A stretch of DNA of 64,000 nucleotides from Petunia secreta. Its lineage: Eukaryota; Streptophyta; Magnoliopsida; Solanales; Solanaceae. The notes under the pieces are model-generated. The model saw only the letters and a program-made list of their open reading frames with translations. It searched no databases and was not told where the DNA came from. The DNA lies in contig JARKIP010000017.1 in NCBI GenBank assembly GCA_029990175.1, forward strand, positions 29,065,001 to 29,129,000. The letters run 5' to 3'. Each line of letters starts with the position of its first letter. Positions within the stretch are counted from its first letter, which is position 1. The translations under genes and the position numbers were made by a program. This document shows positions 35,648 to 47,219 of this stretch, piece by piece.

Positions 35648-36693
35648 GATCCTGGTTAAGTGTTATAAATAGTAGAGTGTGTGAGGAGTAGGACATTGAA
35701 ATTATGTAATTGCCTTGGCAAAGTCTGTGCTCCTCATCCTCAATTCTTCTGAGTCTCCTCACCCCCATTCTTCTAGCTTCTCATCTCTTTTCCCCAACCT
35801 ATCCTTTAGTATTTCTTGTACTAGTTACAGTTTCCTTATCTATTCTATGCTTGTTTATAATTTTCATATTATCAAAAGGCTATTTCTATTTGGTATTTGA
35901 TTGTGTTTACAGTTGGGTCTGGCAACCGTGTGTTACAGACTCTCATTTCCCCAACTAGATCATACATCGTTTCTACGGGTACTGACAAATCATATTTATA
36001 TACACCTCCTGCCTTCATCAAAGCTTCAGGTATCCCCTACAATATAAAGATTTTTACATTTTCTTTATCAAGACATGACGTTTCACGTTTTTACATCAAT
36101 CTGCTATCAGCAATGTTTCTTGGTTAAGTATCATCAGAGTGACCTTCATTAAATTGTAGAATTTTTTTTAATTGCTATTTGTATTTCAGACATACAGACA
36201 TAACATTGTTCAGAACATACCTCATGAATATGCCAGCAAGAAGATGACTGAGTTATATCTTGTGAAACAACTCCATCACTTATCAAGTCATTTTCCATTG
36301 ACTGAAGCAAGAAGGCAGGCAGAATCCAAGAAACAATGAATTAAACTCATCAAAGTGAGCCAAGTTGCATCATGAATAAGCAGGAAATTAGCATAATCCT
36401 AAGGAAACTAAGTGTGCTACAAACATTCAATCAGCTATTATAGAGCAACTAAACATGAACTCAACTATCAAGACATTATAGAATCTTTGAAATGAGTCAT
36501 TAGTTGAACCACTACAAAGTGAAATCCTATGTTTTCAAGTACATATTTTCTTTTGCTTTACCATTTAAGAACTCTTGTTTCTAGATCAACTCAAGAATCG
36601 AATAATCTTTTATGGAAGCTTTACTATTTTAGGCATTACAAATTCTGTATAACATGCAAATTAGCATTTGTTTTAATCAAAGGTCATTGTAAA
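35648..36693. other. LTR-like remnant and intergenic sequence
   Basis: TTATAAATAGTAGAG at about 35665 is TATA-like and is followed by a pyrimidine-rich stretch, as in the promoter half of an LTR. No ends or duplications were found, and the rest shows nothing recognisable. Confidence 0.35.
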
Positions 36694-37218
36694 TGTTGGA
36701 AATTAGTTACGGGCACCCATGCGGGTCAACCCGAGTCCATGTCCAACATAAATAAATATAAATATGTTTTATATTTATTGTTATTTTAATAGTAAAAGAG
36801 TGACAAAAGATATACCTATTGGAAAGGGCTGTGTCTCCTAATATGGAATAAGATAAGTCCTATATATTAGCAACTTCAATATGGAAAAGAACGCTAATTT
36901 TCCTGGAAAAATAGAGAAACAGAAAACGTTTCTCTTTCTCTCTTTCTTACATTGAAAAACTCTTTTTCTTCTATGTGAAGAACAACAATGGTAGATTGCT
37001 GTAAAGAAGAAAGCAGTCTTCCACAAATTTTGGAACAATTCTGTAACTAGGTACGATTTAGACTGTGAATTAATTTTTACAATTCGTGTATTTTACATGT
37101 GATTATATTGTAGACTAGTGAAACAAATACAGTTAGACCCTGAGCGAATTGTATGTTCTTGGATTGTGTGTAATTCTTCAGTAAATGCACTGATTCCTGA
37201 TCATAAGAAGTCTATTGA
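36694..37218 (+). repeat. Possible truncated Copia-type LTR
   Basis: It begins TGTTGGAAATTAG and has an LTR-like composition, including a TTTCTCTTTCTCTC tract. A matching TCCAACA end occurs only at 36744-36750, which would make it 57 bp, so the true end was probably lost when the Athila-like LTR landed at 37219. Confidence 0.35.
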
Positions 37219-38416
37219 TGTGAGATATTTTATGTGTGCTCAATATTAGTTTTCGCCTGATTTTATTTGTTCTTGGTTTTATTTAGTGCTAAATTTGCTA
37301 ATTATTGGTTGATTATTAATATTGAACTAATTTGGGTGTATCTTGATATATTAGGATATTTGGAGATGAAATTGACGAAAAATCATAAGCTACAGACATA
37401 GCGATGAACTATTGAACAAGCTACGCTTTTGGAAGTACAAAGTGGTGAACGTTATTGGTGTGTTCACACCAAGAGAAGCTGATTCAAGGAGTTAACATGG
37501 AGCACACATTGTTTATATCTTTGCCATGCTGTTATCAAAAGGAGTTCAGGGGAAATACTTTAATTAATGCAAGCCTTCAGCAAGCTAAGAGAAAGTTACT
37601 AAGCCAAAGTAAAAATATATTTAGTGCAAGGAATCAAGGAATGAAGGATAAATTATGTATATTAGAAAGTCAAGCTGATGGCAATCAACTTATATCCCAA
37701 CTCAAAAAGGAAAAGAGAAGTTAGGCCAATGTTAAACCCTACGTGCACAATGCCGAATAGAAAAGGCAATTTGAGTCTGATTGGGTGAAGGGCTTTATGT
37801 CCTAACTATAAAAATAAAACTACACCTAAGAAAAGAGCAATTGGGTCATGTTGGAGAACAAAAGAACCGAGCTAGCAGACATACGAGGGCTCTTCATGCC
37901 GAATTTTTCTTGCTTCTTTTCTTTTCCTTTAATTTCATAGTTTGTTTAGTCTATAGTTGTGGGAATCTCCATGAATGTTGATTTTCAGATGTTGAATTGA
38001 TTTCATTAATTTATTACATTGAGTTATTTATTCATATCCTGAGCCTAATTATTTGATTGCTTGATCACCAATTGAATACCATTTATGAACCTAGGGTTGA
38101 ACTTGAAAGTGGGAACCATATGTTGCAATAGGATTGGATAGAGCGTGTTCTTGAACATGGTCATCGGGGAATGGTTTCGCGGTTAGGATAGAAATATACC
38201 TAACAGTCACGCTTAGTCATTATACAGGATATATAAATTCATTCTTTTTAACTTTAATTCCATAGACATATTATTTTTTTTTGGTAAATAAGTAATTTTA
38301 TTGCTATACCAAAACTGTTACAGCTCAAACAAGAAAAAAGACAAGTATAAAAAATTCTACTAGGTACATCATTGCTCCTTATCAACTTTGCTGCCTATCG
38401 TGACTCACACTAGTTA

Positions 38417-41400
38417 TTACAGAGGGTAGAAATTCAGCTTAGACAGGACTCTTTTAATCTTGCTTTGGTTGATGCCCCTTTGGTGGATCTCTTGGATAAT
38501 CTTCCTCACTATTTCCTCAGGTTTGCTTCTTCTCTGTTGGAAAATCCCATGATTCCTTTCTTGCCAAATATAGTATGCACCTGCACTCATAGCCATTCTA
38601 TATACTGTTGCTTCTGCTCTTTTGCTGTTATAGTGTAGCCGGTACCATTGTAGTTCCTTAGTCCATCCCGTACTCTGCCTTCTGATTCCTTGCCGTTGGA
38701 GGATTTGACACCACACACTAGCAGCAGTAGGGCATTTGAAGAAGAGGTGATCGACTGTTTCTTTCTCATTCAAGCACAATGGACAGTCGTGTTCATTTAT
38801 TACGCCCCATTTGCTCAGCCTGTCTCTAGTGTATAGCTTCTCCTGCGCCACCAGGTATAAAATGAACAGCCACTTTGGTGCTCCTGAGTTGTTACAGATC
38901 AGTCTCCTCCAAGGTACCTTTAGGTGCTCACCTCTCAAACTGGTATACATTGCTTTGATTGAGAAGCTAGGCAAGTTTATCAAGTCATCTTTTGACATGC
39001 CAGCTTCCTGAACATAATATTTGGCTTTGAAGATCTTCTGTATCACCCAGCAGGCCTGTTTTGGTTCAGTCTCCCATATATCCTTGTTCTTGATAGAGTA
39101 GGCATGAACCCATTTCACCCAGAGGCAATCTTTTTTCCTACTCAGGTTCCATAACATCTTGCATATAGTAGCTCTGTTCCACATTTGTAGGTCTATTAAG
39201 TTCAGACCCCCTGCTGCTTTAGGAAGACATAACTTTTCCCATGCCACTAAGACCTTCTTGGATAGTTCTATTCCTCCAGTCCATAAGAAAGTTCTACACA
39301 TTCTTTCTATTATCACCATCACCTTCTTACGCAGGAGAAATAGTTGAGACCAGTATGTCTGAATAGAAAACAGGACTGACTGCAACAATTGTAGTCTGCC
39401 AGCATAAGATAGGAATCTCAATGTCCATGAAGTGATTTTACCCAGCATTTTCTCAATCAATGGTTGGCATTGGACATCAGACAGTCTCTTAGTGCTTAAA
39501 GGCACACCCAGGTACCTGAAGGGAAGTTCCCCTTTGGTTACTCCAAGGAGATTTAGGATATGATCCTTGGTTTCCACATATACCCCCCCCCCCCAAAATT
39601 ATATGCTACTTTTTAGTAGATTAGCCTTCAGACCAGAAGCTAGGGAAAACTGGGTAAAACAGTTGAACATTAGCATCACAGAGTGCACATCCCCTCTAGT
39701 GAAGAGCAAGAGATCATCTGCAAAGCTCAGCTGAATGATCTTTAACTTATCACATTTAGGATGGCAGTTAAAATTGGGTTCCTCTCTGAGAGTTCTGAGC
39801 AGCCTACTCAGGTATTCCATTGCTAGGACAAACAAGAATGGGGAGAGAGGATCAGCTTGTCTCAAACCTCTCTTTGCCTCAAAAGGCTGGGTTGGGCTTC
39901 CATTGATTAAGATTGAGTAAGAGACAGTCCTCACACAACACATGATCCACTTAACAAATTTATCAGGGAACTGAAGGTAGGCTAATATCTGCTCCAAGTA
40001 GGCCCATTCAACAGAGTCATAAGCCTTCTGGAGGTCCACTTTCAGCATACATCTAGGTGAGATTCCCTTCCTGGTATATCCTTTAATTAGCTCATGGCTC
40101 AAGACAATGTTGTCTGAAATGAGTCTACCTAGAACAAATGCTGCTTGGGTATCATCAACTAGGTTCCCAATGACTTTAGTTAGCCTATTGGTTAGCACTT
40201 TTGATATTATCTTATACAGTATTGTGCAGCAGGTTATGGGTCTATAGTCTTTGATAGTGTTTGGATGTTTCATTTTGGGGATAAGGGTTACAGAGGTGCA
40301 GTTGACTGGCTTATACATTATGCTAGTACTGAAGAAGTCCTGTACTGCCTCTATCACCTCTTCCCCAATAATGTCCCGGGTTTGGTTAAAGAAATAGGCA
40401 TTATATCCATCACATCCCGGGGCCTTGTTTTCTTCTATCCCTTTAAGTGCTTTCTCTATCTCCCCTGTTGTGACAGGTTCTATTAGTTGCAGCTGCTGTG
40501 ATCTGGTTACCACTGGTCCTTGTTTCATAATGTCTGATCTAACACATGGTAGCTGGGTAGCAGATGATCCTAGTAGTGATTTGTAGTAGGCCATAGTTTC
40601 CTGCTTTATTGCATTTTCATCCTGCAGCAATGCTCCATCTAGTGCCACTAGACTTCTGATCTGGTTCTGGTTGATCCTGCTCTTTTGGCATGCATGAAAG
40701 TATTTAGTATTGGAGTCTCCTAGCTTTAGCCATTTGACTCTAGCTTTTTGCTTTGCAATGTTTTCTTCCACGCAGTGCCATTGTTGCAGCTCTTCTCTCA
40801 CAGTTCTTTCCTCATCTAGCATTTCCTGATGTTTATCTATCTGGGCCATTTGTTCTTGAACATGTTGCAGCTTTTCCCTAGCCCGTTTGATTTTCTGTTC
40901 AACCCTTGCTTCATTGCATTAAGCTTCCTCCAAACTTTGCCTATTGGATCCTGGTGTTGAGCTGTGCTCCAAGCGTCCTCTACTATTTGCTTGAATTGAG
41001 GATGTTCACTTAACACGTTTAAGAATCTGAAGGGTCTTGCCCTTTTTTGCTTCCTCATTTCTATATTGATGCTTATGGGAGAGTGATCAGAGAAACTTGG
41101 CTCCTGAATGACTGCATCCAATTGGGGCCATCTGTGAACCCATTCTGCATTTGCTAAGGCCCTGTCAATTCTGCTTTAAACGTGAGTGTTTGTCCAAGTG
41201 AATTCCCTCTCCACAGTTTTGATTTCCACCATTCCAGACTGCTGCATGAAATGTGCAAAATCCCTTAGCTCTGGCTCTTGGACTTGTGTTCCCTTAACCC
41301 TGTCCTCTATGCTAAGGACAGAGTTAAAGTCACCCATAACTATCTAGGGGTTAGGTTGTGTCTGTGCAATTTGGTGAAGCTCATCCCACATAGCAACTCT

Positions 41401-41750
41401 GTCTTGTATGGTGTGCAGCCCGTATACAAAGGTGATATGAAATCTCATCCCCATCTGCCTTATATCTACCACACCATGTATGATCTGCTCATGTTGCCTT
41501 ACCAGATGGAAATCATACAAAGTTTGATTCCACAATACCCATATCCTGCCCTTTGAGTTTCGTAAGTAGTTTGAGCACCATCTCCACCATGAGCCACTTT
41601 GGTCACAATTTGGTCAGCTATTTGTTGCTTAGGAACCCTGTGTTCCTTTATTCCTACTAATCCTACTTTATTTTCAATAATAAAACTTCTTAGTTCTTTC
41701 TGCTTATGTCTTTTATTCATCCCCCTAACATTTCAAGCTACTATTCTCAT
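38417..41750 (-). pseudogene. LINE ORF2: endonuclease, reverse transcriptase, zf-RVT
   Basis: From the ATG at 41750 the frame reads MRIVA, then TGA where Trp is expected, then NVRGMNKRHKQ as in APE-type endonucleases. The C-terminal endonuclease motif SDHSPI is near 41085. The RT frame (40849-39599) holds GCDGYNAYFF, LIPKMKHPNTIKDYRPI, KVDLQKAYDSV, GLRQADPLSPFLF and the active site SFADDLLLF. The last frame (39577-38417) holds LPFRYLGVPLS and the zf-RVT domain (CPLCLNEKETVDHLFFKC). Frame changes lie between these blocks, one at a C run at 39583-39592. All catalytic motifs seen are intact, but ORF2 cannot be translated as one protein. Confidence 0.9.
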
Positions 41751-41975
41751 TTAGATAAGGCTGGAAATTGATTTTCCCACTCCTCAGCTTCTTCTGCTTC
41801 CACTTCACTCTATATCTATTTTCCTTGCCTCTTCTTCAAGGTTAGTGATGCATATGGGTTCTCATTTGTTATGCATCCTTGGTTGAGGTCAGGATTTACT
41901 AGTGGGCTTCTTGGGCCTTTTGCAACTTTCCATTCATCTGTTCTTGCGTCAGGTGGATCCTTCAGTTTAGCATTG

Positions 41976-43247
41976 TCATCTATCTTGCTTGCTTGCTTGA
42001 TGTTGTATGAGCGGCTTTACAAAATGTTGGCTGTGTTCTTCCTTACCCTGGGTCTTAGGCATGTTAGGGATCACTTTGAGAGTGTGATCAGGCTCCCTTA
42101 TCTGAGTTGTTTTTGCTCCAGGTTCTTGCTTCTCCTCATTCACCCTACCCATTGCTTGCCACTGAGTTCTTGGTTTGCTAGGTTGGGGTTGCTTCCCCTG
42201 ATTATGCTTTGATACTTTCTTAGGTTCCTCTTGACAGACGTGTCCAATCTGTAGGCAGGTTTGGCAATAGATTGGTTTCCAATCATACTCCACAGCCTGC
42301 TCAAACACCTTCCCTTTAGGGTCTTGAACTTTGATTGTATTAGGGAGGTCTCTAGTCATATCCATTTCCACCAGAATTTGAGCATAGGAGATTCGTTCTA
42401 CACTTGTAGTGCACTCATCTGCATACAAGGGGCATCGTAGAACACTTCCTATTTTCCTTAAAGAATCATTCCCCCAGCAGTTAAGAGGGAGGTTTGGCAG
42501 TCGTACCCAAATAGGAATAGTTCTAAGCATCTCCTCATTGAAGGTAAACTCAGGGCACCAAGTTCTAACAACTATAGGCCTGCTATTTAGGGTGTAGGGT
42601 CCTGAGTGGATCACTGCATCTCTATCCTCTTCACTTCTAAATTGAATCACAAAATAGCCCTCATTGTGGTAATAAATTTTTGGCTTTGCTGCGAAATTCC
42701 AGGTACATGCGATGAATCTGTCGATGTCGCCGATTGTTGGTGAGTCTCCTACCACGTACAGTATCGCAGCCTGCTTCCATTTGATTGTTTCCTGATCAAT
42801 TTCTTCCTTTTGTAGTTGACTCACTCTTTCCCCTTCAATTATCACTGGTTCGATAAAGGATAGGTTCATCCCACGAGTTGCTAGTTTGCTTCCCGTGAAC
42901 AGCCCAGCCCACGACTTCCCCTCACCCTCCGATTCAAGGTGTAGCTTCCTCTTAGCCCCAATTTCCTATGGACCCGTCGTTTCATTCTGGATTTGCACCT
43001 GTGGGTTTGGAATCCTCGTCGTGTTCTCGTCTTCCCGTGTTGGGGATTTACCTCGACTTCCACTAGGTCCCGATTGAGCTTGGTGGGTCGCCGGTGGTGT
43101 GGCTATACTTTTAGGGCTAGGTTCTCCTCTTTCCCTTGCTGTGGAGCTTGGCGGCATAGTTGTCTTTGAGGCTATTGCCTGAGCTAAGCTTCTTCTAGTC
43201 ATCGTTGCTGAAGTTTTCCCTGCTTTCAGTGGTCTTCCGCGCGGCAT
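41976..43247 (-). pseudogene. LINE ORF1: DUF4283-type nucleic-acid-binding protein
   Basis: MPRGRPLKAG begins a frame of about 424 codons broken only by one TAG at 42966-42968. The rest holds the DUF4283 domain typical of plant L1 ORF1 (KSWAGLF, then PIWVRLPNLPLNCWG). A CCHC knuckle follows in damaged form (CQTCLQIGHVCQEE, where the last Cys is misplaced). A basic Gln/Pro-rich tail follows. It would coat LINE RNA. Confidence 0.85.
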
Positions 43248-44865
43248 TTCCGTCGTGTGCGCACGATAGTGTTATTCACCCTATCATGCTCCTCTCAAAA
43301 CCAATATCATATAAAATACAAATGAGTCATAGACATATTGTTGACACCCAATTTTATCCAGAAATTTTCAAATAACGTCTTATTATTTTTAAAATAAGGT
43401 TAAATTTTAGGATAAATTAAGTTCATAATTTTAAGAGAAAAGGGTCATAATCGTTCTTCATTTTAAGTTCTGGCTTATTTACGCATTTTACATTTTTTTC
43501 CTAGCCCACTTCTAAAACACCTCATCCTCACCCCTATAAAACCTTAAACCCTAACCTCTTACAACTATTCATCATCTTCCTCACTAAAAAAAAAAAAATC
43601 TCCTCTCCTTTACATACACAAAACAAAAAAAGTTCAGATTTGATATACACAAAAAACCAATAGCAACTCCCTATAAAAACACCCCCAACCGATCAACATA
43701 CATACTCCAACCCCATCTCCTTCCATATACATTACCCTCGTCAAACACACACACATACGCCGTGAGAGATGGAAACAAAGCCAAAAAAAAAAAAAAAGGA
43801 TCTGAATTAAAAGGGTGACGGGGAGTTTGGGAAAGGGGGTTTGCAGTCCAAAACAGTAGCGAAACGCCACCACTACCGCCGGAGCTTTGATCGGAGAAAC
43901 CCGTTTCCGGCGACACCCTTTATTTTGGCTGGAATTCTTTTGTTATTTCTTTTATATAGTTTACTTATGGGTTTCTTTTATACACTGCATTTATTTGTGA
44001 AGTTGTAGAAGTTTCTTGATGGGGGTTTCGATTTGTTTAAGTCATTGGTTGTTACCATCACTGCCTAACCAGAAAACCGCCATCACTGTTTGCTTTGTTC
44101 TTTCCGGCTCCTCTGTGGTTGTTTATCGTTAGTTGAAACTGAAAGTGAAAAGGGTAAAGGAGAGACGTGTTTCTGGGGTAGTAGTGACGCCACCACCAGA
44201 GGTGGCTTGGGTAGTCGCTCATCCTTCTGCGTTGGTAGTATTGCTCTGCAGCGTGGTTGTCTCACTGTAAAATCGTGACTCAGCGTCTGTTTATATCTGT
44301 TTTGCTATGGGTTTTGACTGGTGGGGTTCTTGCTGATTTATGGGACTTGTTTGGTTTAATGATCATTATTATGATTTTGGATTTTGATCGCTCTTTGGAC
44401 AATCCCACTTTGTTGGATTATGATGCTGCAATTGACTTGGTCATTGTTGGACCACTTTGTTATACAGTCGACCCATTTTATCATAATCATTGTGCAGCTT
44501 GACCCGTCTGGATTATCTGATTATGCACTTTTACTCGTTTACAAGTGTTATGCCGTTTGGCCGATGAAAATACTTCATTTTAAGGCATTTGAACTGATAT
44601 TTAACGGATTCTACACAAGGGGAATGACGTTTGGAGGCCAAAATAAGTCTCGTCCCGTATATGCATAACGTCCTTTACAAACCATATAGGTGATGATGAA
44701 TGTATGCACTTTAATACAAAGCTAGTCGAATAGAGTAACGAGATTGGTACTTGGCATGGCAACACGATCGGCCGGCGTGTTCGCAGCCGTACCGACATCC
44801 CTAGCCTCTACTCGACCCATCATACAAACCTGAGCCTAAATTTTACATAATAAAACCTCATAACT

Positions 44866-44952
44866 ATTATTTTATTATTATTATTATTATTATATATTTT
44901 ATCATTATTATTATTATTTTATTACTTTATTATTATTATTTTATTTTCATTA
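44866..44952. repeat. Imperfect TTA microsatellite
   Basis: ATT/TTA repeats with single interruptions inside the solo LTR. Confidence 0.8.
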
Positions 44953-45411
44953 ATTATTACATTTTATTATCGTACTTATCCAATTTTATTTTCATATTTT
45001 TTGCGAGGTACATTTTGGCACAAACAACTTGGGGACGAGTTTGGCTAACTCACAAATGGGGATAATCCATTGCATTGGAGTCATTTGGGATTGAATTCGA
45101 GCTCAAGCATTCAAGAAATAAGACTTTAGAAATTTTAGAAAATTCAAGGCTCCCGCGAGTTGATCAGTTTTCGGGTTCTATCATTAACTTTGCCTTCCTT
45201 TCCTTAGGGATATATATGTAAATAAATGTGTAAAATATTTTATTAATCACATTTTATTAATCAATAATATTTGATTGTTTGTATATTGCTTTACTTAATG
45301 TTCATTACCTTTTATTTTGAAGTCATTATTTAATTTATTGCAAATTGGGGCCATTTTTGCAAATTCGTGCAAGTAAAAATTTTTTTTTTACAAATAAGCT
45401 TTTATTCAATT

Positions 45412-45412
45412 G

Positions 45413-45454
<42 letters not shown>
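45412..45454. repeat. ATT microsatellite
   Basis: About 14 uninterrupted ATT units inside the same solo LTR. Confidence 0.9.
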
Positions 45455-46140
45455 TAATAATTCTTTCGCTAGAAAAGCGCACTTGTAAATATTTGGAAAC
45501 TTGTTAGATTAACCGTATTTTACGGAATTTCGGAAGTGCCTTAAAAACCTTCTTCTGAAATTAATAAAACCTCTTACTTAGAATCTCTGAAAGACTGCAT
45601 TTTTCTAAAAATGGAGTTTTTGCACCCATTAGCTTATTTGGTTCCCTGTTTTCCGTAAATTGGGTAGCGACTCCAACAACTCCAAAAGAGTTAGTCCATT
45701 CAGTTGATATTCCTAAATTTAGCCCTTCGGGGTTATATTTTGGGGGTTCAAAACATATAGGCGTTAGTTTAGCTTGAATAGGCGAGCAGGGTATCGACAC
45801 AGTCCTGTGAGTAATATTGACCCTGTGATTAGTAACTCAGATAAATTATTTAGCCTGAATTAATTGAAGAATTCAATAAGATTGACAGATATCCCATAAC
45901 CCTAGACTATTGTCCCTTCTTGAATCCAAAATCGTGTTTTACATGTTAGTTATTTGCTTAGTTTAATTAGTTAATTTTAGTCAGATAAATTCTCAACTCT
46001 TGAATCCTTCTTGCGTAGATAATTAGGAATTGTCTGATTAGTCAAAGTTAATCAAGTCCTCGCTGGAATGATACTTTCTTATTACTTTATTACTTGATCG
46101 ACCGCGTATACTTGCGTGTGCATTTGGAGAAACAAGTTTT

Positions 46141-46158
46141 TGGCGCTGTCCCCAAGGA
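46141..46158 (+). other. Primer-binding site, Athila type (copy 1)
   Basis: TGGCGCTGTCCCCAAGGA, six bases after the LTR end, matches the TGGCGCCGTTGCC-type site I associate with tRNA-Asp priming in Athila-like elements. Confidence 0.75.
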
Positions 46159-46256
46159 CTTAGAATTAGCTATTTTCTTGATTAGACTTTTACTTATGTC
46201 TATTCAAATTTTTAGTTTAGTGTAGTTTAGTTTAGTTTAGTTTATTACTTGTTAGC

Positions 46257-46649
46257 ATGACATCTTTTAATGAAAATTCGTCGAAAGTTGGCTATTCGTA
46301 TTTTGGTGCTGCTTGCATAATTTGTAATGGACATCACATGTGGGAAGATTGCCCACCTCTTGATATCCTACGGAACTATTTGTCTAGTCGTTCTTCTACA
46401 ACCTTTGATCGGAACTGTCGTCAATTGTGTGGTGGTCTGTGGAATGATTTTCCTATTTTTCGTACTCCTTCCCAAGTAATTTTCATGATAATACTAACAT
46501 TTCTTGTGAGTTTGATAGGAGCAACGAAGTGCAGGATGCACCACAGTGTGATCAGTTCGGGAAGATGGAGCAAAGTCAGGAAGAACCTCGAATTGCAGAA
46601 GAGTTGGCGTTACAACAGGAGGAAAATTCTGAAGAAGTGGAGATCGTGA
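46257..46649 (+). pseudogene. Athila-like gag fragment with zinc knuckle
   Basis: The ATG at 46257 is the first after the primer site. The motif CIICNGHHMWEDCP resembles the CCHC knuckle of Athila/Tat gag (consensus Cx2Cx4Hx4C, here with one residue fewer before His). The downstream protein text continues in another frame near 46480, so a frameshift has occurred. In copy 2 the same start has lost one T and is out of frame. Confidence 0.65.
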
Positions 46650-46663
46650 GCGAAATTTAGCTA

Positions 46664-47219
46664 ATGGAACAATATCAACGATTAGATGCGTGTGGGGGTC
46701 TTCCTGATGAAATTATAAGTACTGGTAGATGCTTTATAGAATGTAAAATGCTCGAACAAGAGATCGACCAATTTGGTGATGCTATTCACGACTTTGAGGC
46801 AAATTTGATTGAAACGATTGAGGCGTCTAAGTCTCAACAACCAATTGTTATGGATAGTAAATTTGAGATAAGAAAAAGTTGAGAGAAAATTTGAGAAGCT
46901 AATTGTGGAGTTCCAACCATTCGACCCAATAGTAGTGGATGATGCCAAAGTTGAGAAATTGGCACTAGAGTCAAGTGAGGAAGTGAAAAATATAATTTTT
47001 GAAGGCTCTAGTGTGTGCAAAGATGAGGGTGTCAAGACTGATATTATTTTGGAGTTAGGGCGCATTGGACCTCATTCTAAGAACTTTTCGACATCGTGTT
47101 TGGAAAGCGACATGAAAATCGAGCCTTCCGAGCCAATATGGGAGTCAAGGGAGGTGGAACAAGGTGCCTATATTCTTAAATTTGTGATGCCGAGGAGACA
47201 AAATAACATCTCTCATTAA
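46664..47219 (+). pseudogene. Conserved uncharacterised ORF of the Athila-like family
   Basis: Two adjoining frames (46664-46882 and 46905-47219) are interrupted by a one-base shift near 46875. The acidic protein text includes EFQPFDPIVVDDAKVEKL and ILKFVMPRR. The same text is found at 51999-52511 in copy 2, with mostly conservative differences. I recognise no domain. It lies where the gag C-terminus would be and may be a degenerate part of gag. Confidence 0.5.

Larger units (their letters stand above)
38273..43327 (-). mobile_element. LINE (L1-type), near full length
   Basis: The 12-bp target duplication CATAGACATATT (38261-38272 and 43328-43339) flanks the element. On the minus strand it runs from about 80 bp of 5' UTR through ORF1 and ORF2 to an ATAAAATTACTTATTTACC 3' end and a short A tail (the T run at 38274-38281). 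ORF1, endonuclease, RT and C-terminal zinc domain are all present, but with stops and frameshifts. The right duplication includes the first T of the neighbouring solo LTR, so the LINE came later. Confidence 0.95.
43339..45753 (+). mobile_element. Solo LTR, short relative of the giant LTR
   Basis: It starts TGTTGACACCC like 30679 and ends GGGGGTTCAAAA (one substitution from TTCAACA), flanked by CATAT (43334-43338 and 45754-45758). The last 700 bp match the giant LTR closely (GTAGCGACTCCAACAACTCC, CCTTCGGGGTT). It lacks the long G+T-rich block of the larger copy, which accounts for most of the 2.2-kb size difference. Confidence 0.87.
37219..46134 (+). repeat. Athila-like LTR, copy 1, interrupted by a LINE and a solo LTR
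   Basis: LTR sequence is present at 37219-38272 and 45759-46134, which together match the 1429-bp LTR at 49903-51331. The gap is filled by the LINE 38273-43327 and the solo LTR 43339-45753. It begins TGTGAGATATTTT and ends GAAACA just before the primer site. Confidence 0.88.

Noticed and set aside
35710..36127. Hydrophobic short frames that look like membrane peptides
   Set aside because: T-rich, pyrimidine-rich LTR-like DNA gives hydrophobic codons in any frame; no start context or homology.
36694..36750. TGTTGG...TCCAACA as a tiny 57-bp element
   Set aside because: No target duplication was found, and the sequence after it still looks like LTR, so a chance inner match is more likely.
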